Source: CAZGXI01 sp964529715
GTDB taxonomy: Bacteria; Chloroflexota; Anaerolineae; Aggregatilineales; Ch27
DNA length: 64,000 bases
Assembly: GCA_964529715.1 (NCBI GenBank)
Contig: CAZGXI010000003.1
Span: 62,001-126,000, forward strand
Reading direction: 5' to 3'
Shown: in pieces, positions 16,699 to 24,589 of the stretch
How positions within the stretch are numbered: position 1 is the first letter of the stretch
Layout: each line of letters begins with the position of its first letter
Program-made: the position numbers and the translations under genes
The notes under the pieces: model-generated
The model's input: the letters and a program-made list of their open reading frames with translations, nothing else
What the model was told of the DNA's origin: nothing
Database searches by the model: none

Positions 16699-18053
16699 CT
16701 TGCTGCCTCCACCAGTTCGCGGGCCAGACGATTGTGGCGCTCGATCAGCACCGGCAGATCGACCGTCTCCAGGTGTCCATCACGCACCACCACCCGCCCG
16801 TTGATTACACTGACGCTCACCCCGGCAGGCGCGCAAAAGACCAACGCCGCCACCGGATCGTGCAGCGCCCCGGCAAAGCCAACCTGCCTGAGATCGAAAG
16901 CCACGAAGTCCGCCGCCATGCCAGGCGCCAGCACGCCGATGTCATCGCGCCCCAAGACGGCAGCCCCGCCGCGCGTCGCCACTTCGAGGGCTTCCCTGGC
17001 CGAAAGCGCCGCCGGGTCGCCGCCCACGCGCTGCAGAAGCATCGCCTGCCGTGCCTCGGCCAGCAAATGGCCGCTATCGTTGGAAGCCGAACCGTCCACG
17101 CCCAGGCCGACCCGCACCTGCGCGTTCAGCATGGCGCGCAGCGGCGCGATTCCCGACGCCAGGCGCATGTTCGAGGATGGGCAGTGAGCGACGCCCGTGC
17201 CTGTGCGGGCGAACAGGCCGATCTCAGCAGAGTCCAGTTTGACGCAGTGGGCGTGCCACACATCTTCGCCTACCCAGCCCACCGACTCGGCATACTCGCC
17301 GGGGCGCATCCCGAACCTCTCCCGGCTATAGATCACGTCGTTGTCGTTCTCTGCCAGGTGGGTGTGCAAGCGAACGCCATAGCTGCGTGCCAGGGCCGCC
17401 GACTCGCGCATCAAATCGGGCGTGACGCTGAACGGCGAGCAAGGAGCCAGCGCGACCCGCAGCATGGCATAGCGCCGGGAATCGTGGTAGGTCTCGATCA
17501 CGCGGCGCGAGTCAGCCAGGATCGCCGCTTCGTCCTCGACGACGCGGTCGGGCGGCAGACCACCCTTGCTTTCGCCCAGGCTCATGCTGCCGCGCGTGGC
17601 GTGAAAGCGGATGCCGATCTCCTGCGCGGCGCGAATCTCGTCGTCCAGCTTGCAGTCATTAGGATAGATATAGAGGTGATCGCTGGACGTGGTGCAACCG
17701 GACAGGATCAGTTCTGCCAGGCCCAGCAGCGCCGACGTATAGACGTGTTCCCCGCGCAGTCCGGCCCAGATCGGATACAGGCCGCGCAGCCAGGTGAACA
17801 ACTCGGCATCCTGGCATGGGGGAATGACACGGGTTAGGCTTTGATACAGGTGGTGGTGAGTGTTGACCAGCCCCGGCAGCACAACGTGATTGCGCAGGTC
17901 CAGCACATTGTCTGCCGATTTCGGCAGATCGGCGGACGGGCCTACCTGCTCGATCACGCCGTCGCGGGCGAAAAGCGCGCCGTCCGAAAGCTCGCGGCGC
18001 GCCTCATCCATCGTCACCAGGGTATGCGCGTGCTTCACCAACAGTGTGGTCAT
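16695..18053 (-). CDS. 8-oxoguanine deaminase (guanine/8-oxoguanine aminohydrolase)
   Basis: A 452-residue zinc amidohydrolase of the AtzA/TrzN-like group. Zinc ligands occur in NTHHHLYQSLTR, LHTHLAEND and WHAHCVKLD; the general acid-base region is in CPSSNMRLASG, and VGLGVDGSASNDSGHLLAEA is the signature shared by characterised 8-oxoguanine deaminases. It converts 8-oxoguanine to urate, and some relatives also take guanine or isocytosine. Making urate directly would feed the following hydantoinase and carbamoyltransferase steps. ATG at 18053; overlap with the hydantoinase is four bases. It is a different subfamily from SsnA at 4080. Confidence 0.9.
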   Translation of the reverse strand: MTTLLVKHAHTLVTMDEARRELSDGALFARDGVIEQVGPSADLPKSADNVLDLRNHVVLPGLVNTHHHLYQSLTRVIPPCQDAELFTWLRGLYPIWAGLRGEHVYTSALLGLAELILSGCTTSSDHLYIYPNDCKLDDEIRAAQEIGIRFHATRGSMSLGESKGGLPPDRVVEDEAAILADSRRVIETYHDSRRYAMLRVALAPCSPFSVTPDLMRESAALARSYGVRLHTHLAENDNDVIYSRERFGMRPGEYAESVGWVGEDVWHAHCVKLDSAEIGLFARTGTGVAHCPSSNMRLASGIAPLRAMLNAQVRVGLGVDGSASNDSGHLLAEARQAMLLQRVGGDPAALSAREALEVATRGGAAVLGRDDIGVLAPGMAADFVAFDLRQVGFAGALHDPVAALVFCAPAGVSVSVINGRVVVRDGHLETVDLPVLIERHNRLARELVEAAR

Positions 18054-18137
18054 TGCCCGTGACCTCTACGTTTTAACACCGTGAAGTGGCGCGCAGTGTA
18101 GCACGCGCCCAGCAGCGAAACAAGCGCCCCGCCGTGC

Positions 18138-19025
18138 TCAGCTGCCCCGCGCGACCGCCATCTCGGCGGCGCGAAGGGTGTTCTTGAGCAACATGGTGAT
18201 CGTCATTGGCCCGACGCCGCCCGGCGAAGGCGTGATGGCGCTCGCTACCTCTTTCACCTCATCGAACGCCACGTCGCCCACCCAGCGATAGCCCTTTTCT
18301 GCATTTGGATCATCGATCCGGTTAGAACCAACATCGATCACCACTGCACCGGGCTTCACCCAGTCGGCCTTGACCATCTCCGGGCGTCCAACAGCGGCGA
18401 TCAGGATGTCGGCCTGGCGGACGACGGAGGGCAGGTCGCGCGTGCGGCTGTGACAGACCGTCACGGTGGCATTGCGGTGAATAAGCAGCAGGGCAACAGG
18501 CATCCCGACGATGTTACTGCGCCCCAACACCACCGCGTTGGCGCCGGAAATCTGCGCGCCGATCTCTTCTAGCAAGACGATGCAGCCATAAGGTGTGGCC
18601 GGGATGAATAACGGCTCGCGCCCTTTCATCGCCAGCCGCCCGATGTTGATCGGATGGAAGCCATCCACATCTTTCTCCAGGGCCAGCGTGCTCAACACAT
18701 GATCGGCATCGATGTGGTCAGGCAGCGGCAACTGGACTAAAATGCCGTGTACTTTGGGATCGGCGTTCAATTCCCAGATCAGGGCTTCCAGTTCCTCCTG
18801 CGAAGTGCTGGCAGGCAGGGTGTAGCCAAAGGATTCGATGCCGACTTTGGCGCAGCGACGACGCTTCATCGACACGTATTGGTGCGAGGCGGGGTTATCA
18901 CCCACCAGCACGGCAGCCAGACCAGGCGTAACGCCGTGTTCCTGAACCATCTTTTGCACGGCGGCGGCGATTTCGCCCTGCATCCGGTCCGCAATGGCGT
19001 TCCCATCGATGATCTGTGCGCTCAA
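18138..19025 (-). CDS. folD: Bifunctional methylenetetrahydrofolate dehydrogenase/methenyltetrahydrofolate cyclohydrolase
   Basis: FolD interconverts 5,10-methylene-, 5,10-methenyl- and 10-formyl-THF. The 295-residue protein shows PGLAAVLVGDNPASHQYVSM (family motif, with Val-Lys replaced locally), GILVQLPLPDHID, KDVDGFHPINIGRL, VVLGRSNIVGMPVALLLI and TPSPGGVGPMTITMLLKNT. The start is TTG at 19025, behind a strong GGAGGAG site. It is the first gene of the minus-strand block. Anaerobic purine breakdown releases one-carbon units through formimino- and methenyl-THF in purinolytic clostridia, so a folD at the head of this island may be functional rather than accidental, but no formiminotransferase is seen here. 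Confidence 0.95.
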   Translation of the reverse strand: MSAQIIDGNAIADRMQGEIAAAVQKMVQEHGVTPGLAAVLVGDNPASHQYVSMKRRRCAKVGIESFGYTLPASTSQEELEALIWELNADPKVHGILVQLPLPDHIDADHVLSTLALEKDVDGFHPINIGRLAMKGREPLFIPATPYGCIVLLEEIGAQISGANAVVLGRSNIVGMPVALLLIHRNATVTVCHSRTRDLPSVVRQADILIAAVGRPEMVKADWVKPGAVVIDVGSNRIDDPNAEKGYRWVGDVAFDEVKEVASAITPSPGGVGPMTITMLLKNTLRAAEMAVARGS

Positions 19026-19365
19026 GGGTCTCCTCCTTCAAAAAAGGTCTTTGCCCCAGCAAGACAAAGGCGATTGCTTTTGAGCATAACACAAGGAGCG
19101 GCGCAGGGTATAGTGTCGTTTTTCCGTTAACAGCGCGGGTAATTGTCAATGCTTCCGTACAACTCTTCGACAAATACGAATCGCGTTAAAGCCGTAGTCA
19201 TGTACCATAGAGGCAGGAGGCAAATCCGCCTTAGGGATTGTTTTTAGCATCGCGGCGGCCCGCCTGACTGACCGCAATCAACGGGCACAGCGGCAGAGCA
19301 CCGGCCCGGTCGATGAGACCTGAACCCAGTTTCATCCGGCAAAAAGGACAAAGGGGGTTGCGTAT
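19026..19365. promoter_or_regulatory. Divergent intergenic region / leader of the pilin-adhesin gene
   Basis: 340 bases without a gene, between folD (minus) and the adhesin (plus), so it must hold promoters for both. Small inverted repeats are visible (GGAGGC/GCCTTA-type near 19217-19233, AATCC/GGATT around 19223-19239, GGTC-GATGA-GACC around 19308-19320). A GGGGG ribosome-site-like run ends about ten bases before the adhesin ATG. I compared the leader by eye with the c-di-GMP-I riboswitch, common before such genes, and did not find its conserved core. No clear -35/-10 pair is claimed. Confidence 0.45.
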
Positions 19366-22300
19366 ATGTCCAACTGTAGAATCGAGCGGGCGCAAGATCA
19401 CACTCCGCCTGGGCGTCTGCACCGACTGACGAGCGCGGCGGCGCGCGGCCAGGCCCTGGTCGAGTACGCCCTGATCACCGTCCTGGTGGTCCTGGCAATC
19501 GTCGTCGCGCTGACGGCGACCGGCCCTGCCATCGGAAACATCTTCAGCAACACCGTCTTCAATCTGATCGGCGCCCCGGCCCCTTCGGCGACGCCGTTGA
19601 ATCCGACCGAATTCTGGCGGCTGGTCACGGCGGTGGCGTCATACACGCCGCCCTCGGTGAGTTATCCGACCAATACCCCGGCCCCGCCGACCCTCACCCC
19701 AACCCTGGGGCCGAGCGACACACCGGTCCCGACCGTACCGTCGAACACGCCGCTGCCGACCAACACACCGGGACCCAGCCCCACGCCGCCCGACATCATC
19801 CACAACGCGCCGTTCTACGATAATATCTCGAACGCGAACTGGTGGCGGATGAACCCTGGGTCGGTCTATGCAGGCGCCAACGACTGGACGGTGCAGTGGT
19901 GGACAAACACGAACTTCACCGGGACGACCTGCACCCAGACCGTGCCGTTTACCCAGGAAATCAACTTCCGCTGGGGATCGGGCAGCCCGGCGTCAACCGG
20001 CTCGTGCCTGGCAACAACGGAAGTGGATACGTTCTCGACGCGCTGGACGCGCGTGGTCTCGTTCCCGGTGAACACCACCGTCAGGCTGACGACGGTCTCC
20101 GACGACGGCATCCGGGTCAGCATCAACGGCACGCAGGTCGCCGCCATCAGCTCGTGGGCCGATCAGAGCGAAACGGTCCGCTCCACCAACTACACCTTCA
20201 ACGCCGGGACCAACTACACCATCGTCGTCGAGTACTATGAGAACTCCGGCGGTGCAACGATGGTCTTTCTGATGCGCGACGCCGCCTCGACCTCCGATGT
20301 GGGCGCGTGTAGCTGGGCCTTCTCCAGCGAGAACGGCCCGCACAGCCCCAGCGATGCTCTGAGCGACAGCCCCGGCGCTTACTACTCGAACGGCTCCACG
20401 TGCCACATCGCGCTGCGCGGCGCGGTGAACTTGTCCCCGCTGACCAGCCCCCCGCGCATGGTCTTCTGGGAACGCTGGCGTCTGGCGAACTATGACCGCG
20501 CCTGGCTCCAGATCCGGGAATACGGCAGCACGGGCGCATGGTCGGCGCGCCTGCTCCGACGCGGCAGCTCGACGCAGGTCTCCTGGACTCGCCAGGAAAT
20601 CGACCTGGCAAACTTCCAGCCGACAGATGCCTCTGGGAATGCCAGCGGCTCCCCGGTCAACTGGACCGGACGCACAATTGAGTTCCGCTTTGTGTTGGAA
20701 GCCGACACCAATGGCTCTCAAGAAGATGGCTGGTGGATCGACGACATCGCCATCGAGAACAACGTGCTCAACCGCTACTACGTCGGCTTCTCGGACAACA
20801 TGGAAGCCGTGCCCAACAACAACTGGCTGCCGGGCGGTAGCTGGGCCATCGCAGGCCCACCGAACGACCGCGTGCGCAGCGGCAACGGGGCCTGGTCCGA
20901 CAGTCCGGGCGGCGCGCAATACATCAACAACGCCAACGCCACGCTGGAACTGAACGGCGTGGTGGACCTGACGACCCCGTCCTCGGTCGATCCGGTACTG
21001 GTGTTCTACCATTCCTGGGCGCTGGCCTCGAGCGACCGAATCTACGTCGAGGTGTCGCCCGACCGTGTCAACTGGACTTCGCTAACGGAGAACAACCCGA
21101 ACCAGGCACTGCGAAGCTACAGCTCGAACGTGGCCTTTGTGCGCGAGGAAATCTCGCTCAACAGCCCCGACAATCCCTACGACAACACCGTGTTCTATCT
21201 GCGCTTCCGGTTGTGGTCCGACAGCAGCAACACTGGGGACGGCTGGTGGATCGACGACATCTCGCTGCAAAATCGCGCTTCGGGCTACCTGCCCTACCCG
21301 TACTACGACCCGATGGACTCGTCTACAGCCAACAACTGGCTGCCTAGCGGGAGTTGGGCAATTGCCTCGGAGCAGAACCCGCACAGTCCCCCCTCTGCCT
21401 GGACCGACAGCCCTGGCGGGAACTATACGCACGGCACCGACACATACCTGCAAACCGCGCTGCCTTTCCTGTTGACAACCACACAGTCCACCAACCCGGT
21501 GCTCAGCTTCTGGTACAAACGTGCGCTGAACGAATATGACAATGTGTCCGTCGAAATCAGCACCAACAACGGCGTGAGCTGGACCACGTTGGCGGCCTAT
21601 AACTACGACAGCAGCAGTAACAACCATCCTGAGGCGAATGGAACAGCCCGCTACGAGTTCAACACGCAGTTGGCCTGGGAATACGTCGCCATTGACATGC
21701 GTGCCTACCGCAGCGATACCACACCGTTCCTGATTCGCTTCCGCCTGAACGCGCTGACGGACGGCGACGTGGCCGACGGCGTGTGGATCGACGATGTGCA
21801 GCTGGCCGAAGCTCAGGAAACCCTGGTCAGCGTGCCTTTCCGGGACGACATGGAAGGGACCAGCGGCAACTGGCGCGCGGGCGGGCAATGGGCCCAGACA
21901 AACGACGGCACCAACAGTACCCACAGCGGCAGTTCTGCCTGGTCCGACAGTCCCGGTGCGTACTATCAGACGGATACCTGGTCGGTGCTGGAACTGCTCA
22001 CACCCATCGACCTGCGCCTGCCGACCGGCAGCTTCCCGGCCCTGTACTGGTGGGACCGCTTCAACCTGGGCAATGACGACTACGCGCGTGTGCAGATTTC
22101 GTCCTCGGTCTGGGATGCCGGCACCTCGACATGGGGCGCCTGGGGCGCCTGGACGGAACTCTACCGTATCAACAACACGACTACACTCTCGTGGGGCATC
22201 CACCAAGCCGACCTGCGACCCTATCTCGGCAGCCGCATCCGTCTGCGCTTCGTGCTGGATGCGCTGGAAAACGCCGAGGTACGCGACGGTTGGTGGATCG

Positions 22301-23442
22301 ACGATGTCTCGGTCGTGCTCTACAACCCTACCGTCTACAACATCGAACCGGCCGGTTTCTATGATGGGGCCGAAAGCCTGTCCAACTGGATCACAGAAGG
22401 CACCTGGGGCATGGGCACGCTTTTCCGGGGCACCGGCAGCGGCCCGGCCTCGCTGGGACCCGGTTCGTGGACGGCCTACTTCTACAACCTGCGCGAGTGG
22501 GGTACCTGCGGCGGCAGCAGCGACGCCGCGCGTGCCACAAACGCCATCAACGGGACATCGTTTAGCTGCAGCGGCGTCACCCGGACCTTCACACGCTATC
22601 CGTCGTCGGCGGGCGCGCAGATCGGCAACATCAACCTGATGTGCGGCAGCACGCGCAGCCCGGCCTTCAACGGGACGTGCAGCCTGACATCCTGGAAGGC
22701 CGATGGCAGCCACGACTACATGGCGATCCAGTTCGTGCGCACCGTCACGGTCGGCAGTGGGCCTAACGACATCCCGCCGGGGACGTACAGCTTTACGCTG
22801 GAACACGACGACGGCGCGCGGATGCTTATCGGCGTGGACGGCGGGACGCGGGTGGAGATCATCCCTAACACGGCCTGCTCAGGCACCTGGACCAACACGA
22901 CGACGTGCAGCAACGTCCTGTACGACTTTCAGGCTGGGCACAGCTACACGCTCGAAGTGCGGTGGTATGAAAGCACCGGCAACGCCAACATCCGGCTCAG
23001 CGTGGCCCGCCAGAGCTACTCGTTCCACGACAGCCCAGCCGGCAACTACGCCGCCCTGGACAATATGGCGATCATCCTGGACGGCGTGATCAACATGACA
23101 GGAGCGGTGAACCCGGTGTTGAGCTGGTATGAGCAACTGCGCTGCGGCACCGGCGACCGGCTCAGGGTTGAAGTGTCGGCCCCACTGCGCACAGGCGGCA
23201 CGACTAACTGGTTCACCACGTGGTATACCATCGACAGTCGCACCGACCCCAACGACATCACCACCTGGACGCAGCGTAGCCTGGACCTGCGCACGGCACT
23301 TCAGAGTCTTTCCGGCACGCCGTTCGGCAACCCGGTGGACTTCACCAACCTATACCTGACGTTCCGCTTCCGGCTGGACGCCCGTACAGATACCAACGTA
23401 AACGATGGCTGGTGGATCGACGACATCGTGGTTGCGGACTAA
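19366..23442 (+). CDS. Giant Flp/TadE-type pilin fused to PA14 and jelly-roll-like repeats (surface adhesin)
   Basis: A 1358-residue protein. Residues 28-52 form a class III (Flp-type) prepilin signal: cleavage expected after Gly28, giving QALVE with the conserved Glu at +5, then the hydrophobic ALITVLVVLAIVVALTA. A Pro/Thr-rich stalk follows (about 95-145). The body has two PA14-like domains (about 146-305 and about 1040-1210). Between and after them are five modules, each ending in a W-I-D-D motif (DGWWIDDI, GDGWWIDDI, DGVWIDDV, DGWWIDDV, NDGWWIDDI), resembling MAM/concanavalin-like carbohydrate-binding folds. The protein is probably assembled at the tip of, or along, a Tad pilus to bind glycans. 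No Tad machinery lies in the window. Confidence 0.85.
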   Translation: MSNCRIERAQDHTPPGRLHRLTSAAARGQALVEYALITVLVVLAIVVALTATGPAIGNIFSNTVFNLIGAPAPSATPLNPTEFWRLVTAVASYTPPSVSYPTNTPAPPTLTPTLGPSDTPVPTVPSNTPLPTNTPGPSPTPPDIIHNAPFYDNISNANWWRMNPGSVYAGANDWTVQWWTNTNFTGTTCTQTVPFTQEINFRWGSGSPASTGSCLATTEVDTFSTRWTRVVSFPVNTTVRLTTVSDDGIRVSINGTQVAAISSWADQSETVRSTNYTFNAGTNYTIVVEYYENSGGATMVFLMRDAASTSDVGACSWAFSSENGPHSPSDALSDSPGAYYSNGSTCHIALRGAVNLSPLTSPPRMVFWERWRLANYDRAWLQIREYGSTGAWSARLLRRGSSTQVSWTRQEIDLANFQPTDASGNASGSPVNWTGRTIEFRFVLEADTNGSQEDGWWIDDIAIENNVLNRYYVGFSDNMEAVPNNNWLPGGSWAIAGPPNDRVRSGNGAWSDSPGGAQYINNANATLELNGVVDLTTPSSVDPVLVFYHSWALASSDRIYVEVSPDRVNWTSLTENNPNQALRSYSSNVAFVREEISLNSPDNPYDNTVFYLRFRLWSDSSNTGDGWWIDDISLQNRASGYLPYPYYDPMDSSTANNWLPSGSWAIASEQNPHSPPSAWTDSPGGNYTHGTDTYLQTALPFLLTTTQSTNPVLSFWYKRALNEYDNVSVEISTNNGVSWTTLAAYNYDSSSNNHPEANGTARYEFNTQLAWEYVAIDMRAYRSDTTPFLIRFRLNALTDGDVADGVWIDDVQLAEAQETLVSVPFRDDMEGTSGNWRAGGQWAQTNDGTNSTHSGSSAWSDSPGAYYQTDTWSVLELLTPIDLRLPTGSFPALYWWDRFNLGNDDYARVQISSSVWDAGTSTWGAWGAWTELYRINNTTTLSWGIHQADLRPYLGSRIRLRFVLDALENAEVRDGWWIDDVSVVLYNPTVYNIEPAGFYDGAESLSNWITEGTWGMGTLFRGTGSGPASLGPGSWTAYFYNLREWGTCGGSSDAARATNAINGTSFSCSGVTRTFTRYPSSAGAQIGNINLMCGSTRSPAFNGTCSLTSWKADGSHDYMAIQFVRTVTVGSGPNDIPPGTYSFTLEHDDGARMLIGVDGGTRVEIIPNTACSGTWTNTTTCSNVLYDFQAGHSYTLEVRWYESTGNANIRLSVARQSYSFHDSPAGNYAALDNMAIILDGVINMTGAVNPVLSWYEQLRCGTGDRLRVEVSAPLRTGGTTNWFTTWYTIDSRTDPNDITTWTQRSLDLRTALQSLSGTPFGNPVDFTNLYLTFRFRLDARTDTNVNDGWWIDDIVVAD

Positions 23443-23602
23443 AGACCACTCATCTCGAACACCCCGCCCGTTGAGTGCGCAGGGCCACGCCGCAAGGTGT
23501 GGCCCTGCCGTTTGTGGTCAGGCGGTCAAAAGTAGCCCGAAATACGCCCGCCTGCTAAACTCCTCAACCAGGTATCGCCGAATCAGGAGAGCAAACTTCG
23601 CT

Positions 23603-24583
23603 ATGGCGCTTGGAAGCAAGTATAAGGGACTGCTATATGTGCTGGTTGGGCCATCCGGCGTCGGGAAAAACACGCTGATGAAGGCAGCAATGGCGCATTT
23701 TCCCAACTTAAGGCAGCTTCCGACCGCAACGACGCGCCAACCGCGGGCAGGCGAACAAGAGGGTCGGGAACACTTCTTTGTCACCCGTGCGCAATTTGAA
23801 CGTATGATCAAGCATGGAGAACTGCTGGAATGGCAGGTGGTACACGAGGAACTGTACGGCATCCCACGTCGGGCCATTGAAGATAGGCTGAACGGTCCGA
23901 ATGATCTGATCGCCGATATCGAAGTGCTGGGAGCAGCCATTCTACGCCGCGAGTATCCTGATAATGCCGTCCTGATCTTTGTGACTCCACCAGACAAATC
24001 CGCACTGGAAGAGCGTATCCGGGCGCGCGGCGGGGCCGACGAAGCAGAGATCGCCCGGCGGCTGCAACGGGCGGACTTTGAAATGTTGTTCACCCCGCAG
24101 TGTGATTACCTGATCATCAATGCCGACGTGGATCAGGCCTGCCGTGAACTGATCGGTATTGTCTACGCGGAGCAGAGCCGCCGCAATCTGGCCCACCTGA
24201 CAGTGTCGGCGCTGATCTATGACACCAATGGGCAGGTTGTGGTCAAAGACGCGGCAGACTGCACAGTGCCGCTTACTCCACCTAAAACCTTGCCCCTACC
24301 CGACGAGACGCCCTATCAGGCCGCACTCCGTCTGGTGGAAACCGTTGGGGCTGGGTCGGTAGCTTTCTGCTGCCAGCCCAGCCCCGCAGGCGAAATTTCT
24401 CCGGCGCATTTCCATCTGGACCCGCTGGATGGATGCGACTGCCTGGACCTGGTTTTTGCCTGCCAGCTCGACCAGCCCGCTCTCCGCGCGCTCAAGCCAG
24501 GTTGGCGCTGGGAAGCAGTTTCCAACGTACCCCTGGCGCAGACCGTGTGGGACAGCCTGCTTCAGGCTGCACCGGTTGAGTAG
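23603..24583 (+). CDS. gmk: Guanylate kinase with a C-terminal Nudix-like extension
   Basis: The first about 190 residues are guanylate kinase: P-loop VGPSGVGKNTLMKA (Asn where Ser or Gly is usual), TATTRQPRAGEQEGREHFF, GELLEWQVVHEELYGIPR and IADIEVLGAAILRR. It phosphorylates GMP to GDP. Another 130 residues follow, which ordinary Gmk (about 205 residues) lacks. That part reads HLTVSALIYDTNGQVVV, then DETPYQAALRLVETVGA, reminiscent of a Nudix domain whose REXXEE box has lost glutamates. ATG at 23603 fits the family start; the frame is open further upstream without similarity. It converges with gyrB with six bases between the stops. Confidence 0.85.
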   Translation: MALGSKYKGLLYVLVGPSGVGKNTLMKAAMAHFPNLRQLPTATTRQPRAGEQEGREHFFVTRAQFERMIKHGELLEWQVVHEELYGIPRRAIEDRLNGPNDLIADIEVLGAAILRREYPDNAVLIFVTPPDKSALEERIRARGGADEAEIARRLQRADFEMLFTPQCDYLIINADVDQACRELIGIVYAEQSRRNLAHLTVSALIYDTNGQVVVKDAADCTVPLTPPKTLPLPDETPYQAALRLVETVGAGSVAFCCQPSPAGEISPAHFHLDPLDGCDCLDLVFACQLDQPALRALKPGWRWEAVSNVPLAQTVWDSLLQAAPVE

Positions 24584-24589
24584 TAGCGC

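Noticed and set aside
19200..19365. A c-di-GMP or other known riboswitch before the adhesin gene
   Set aside because: The conserved GGACGCAAAGCC-type core and tetraloop pairing were not found; only short unrelated hairpins are visible.
21082..22806. A 574-codon minus-strand frame within the adhesin gene
   Set aside because: It is the complement of a repeat-rich coding region with obvious PA14 and WWIDDI modules; the translation is Arg/Val/Ala-rich without any motif.
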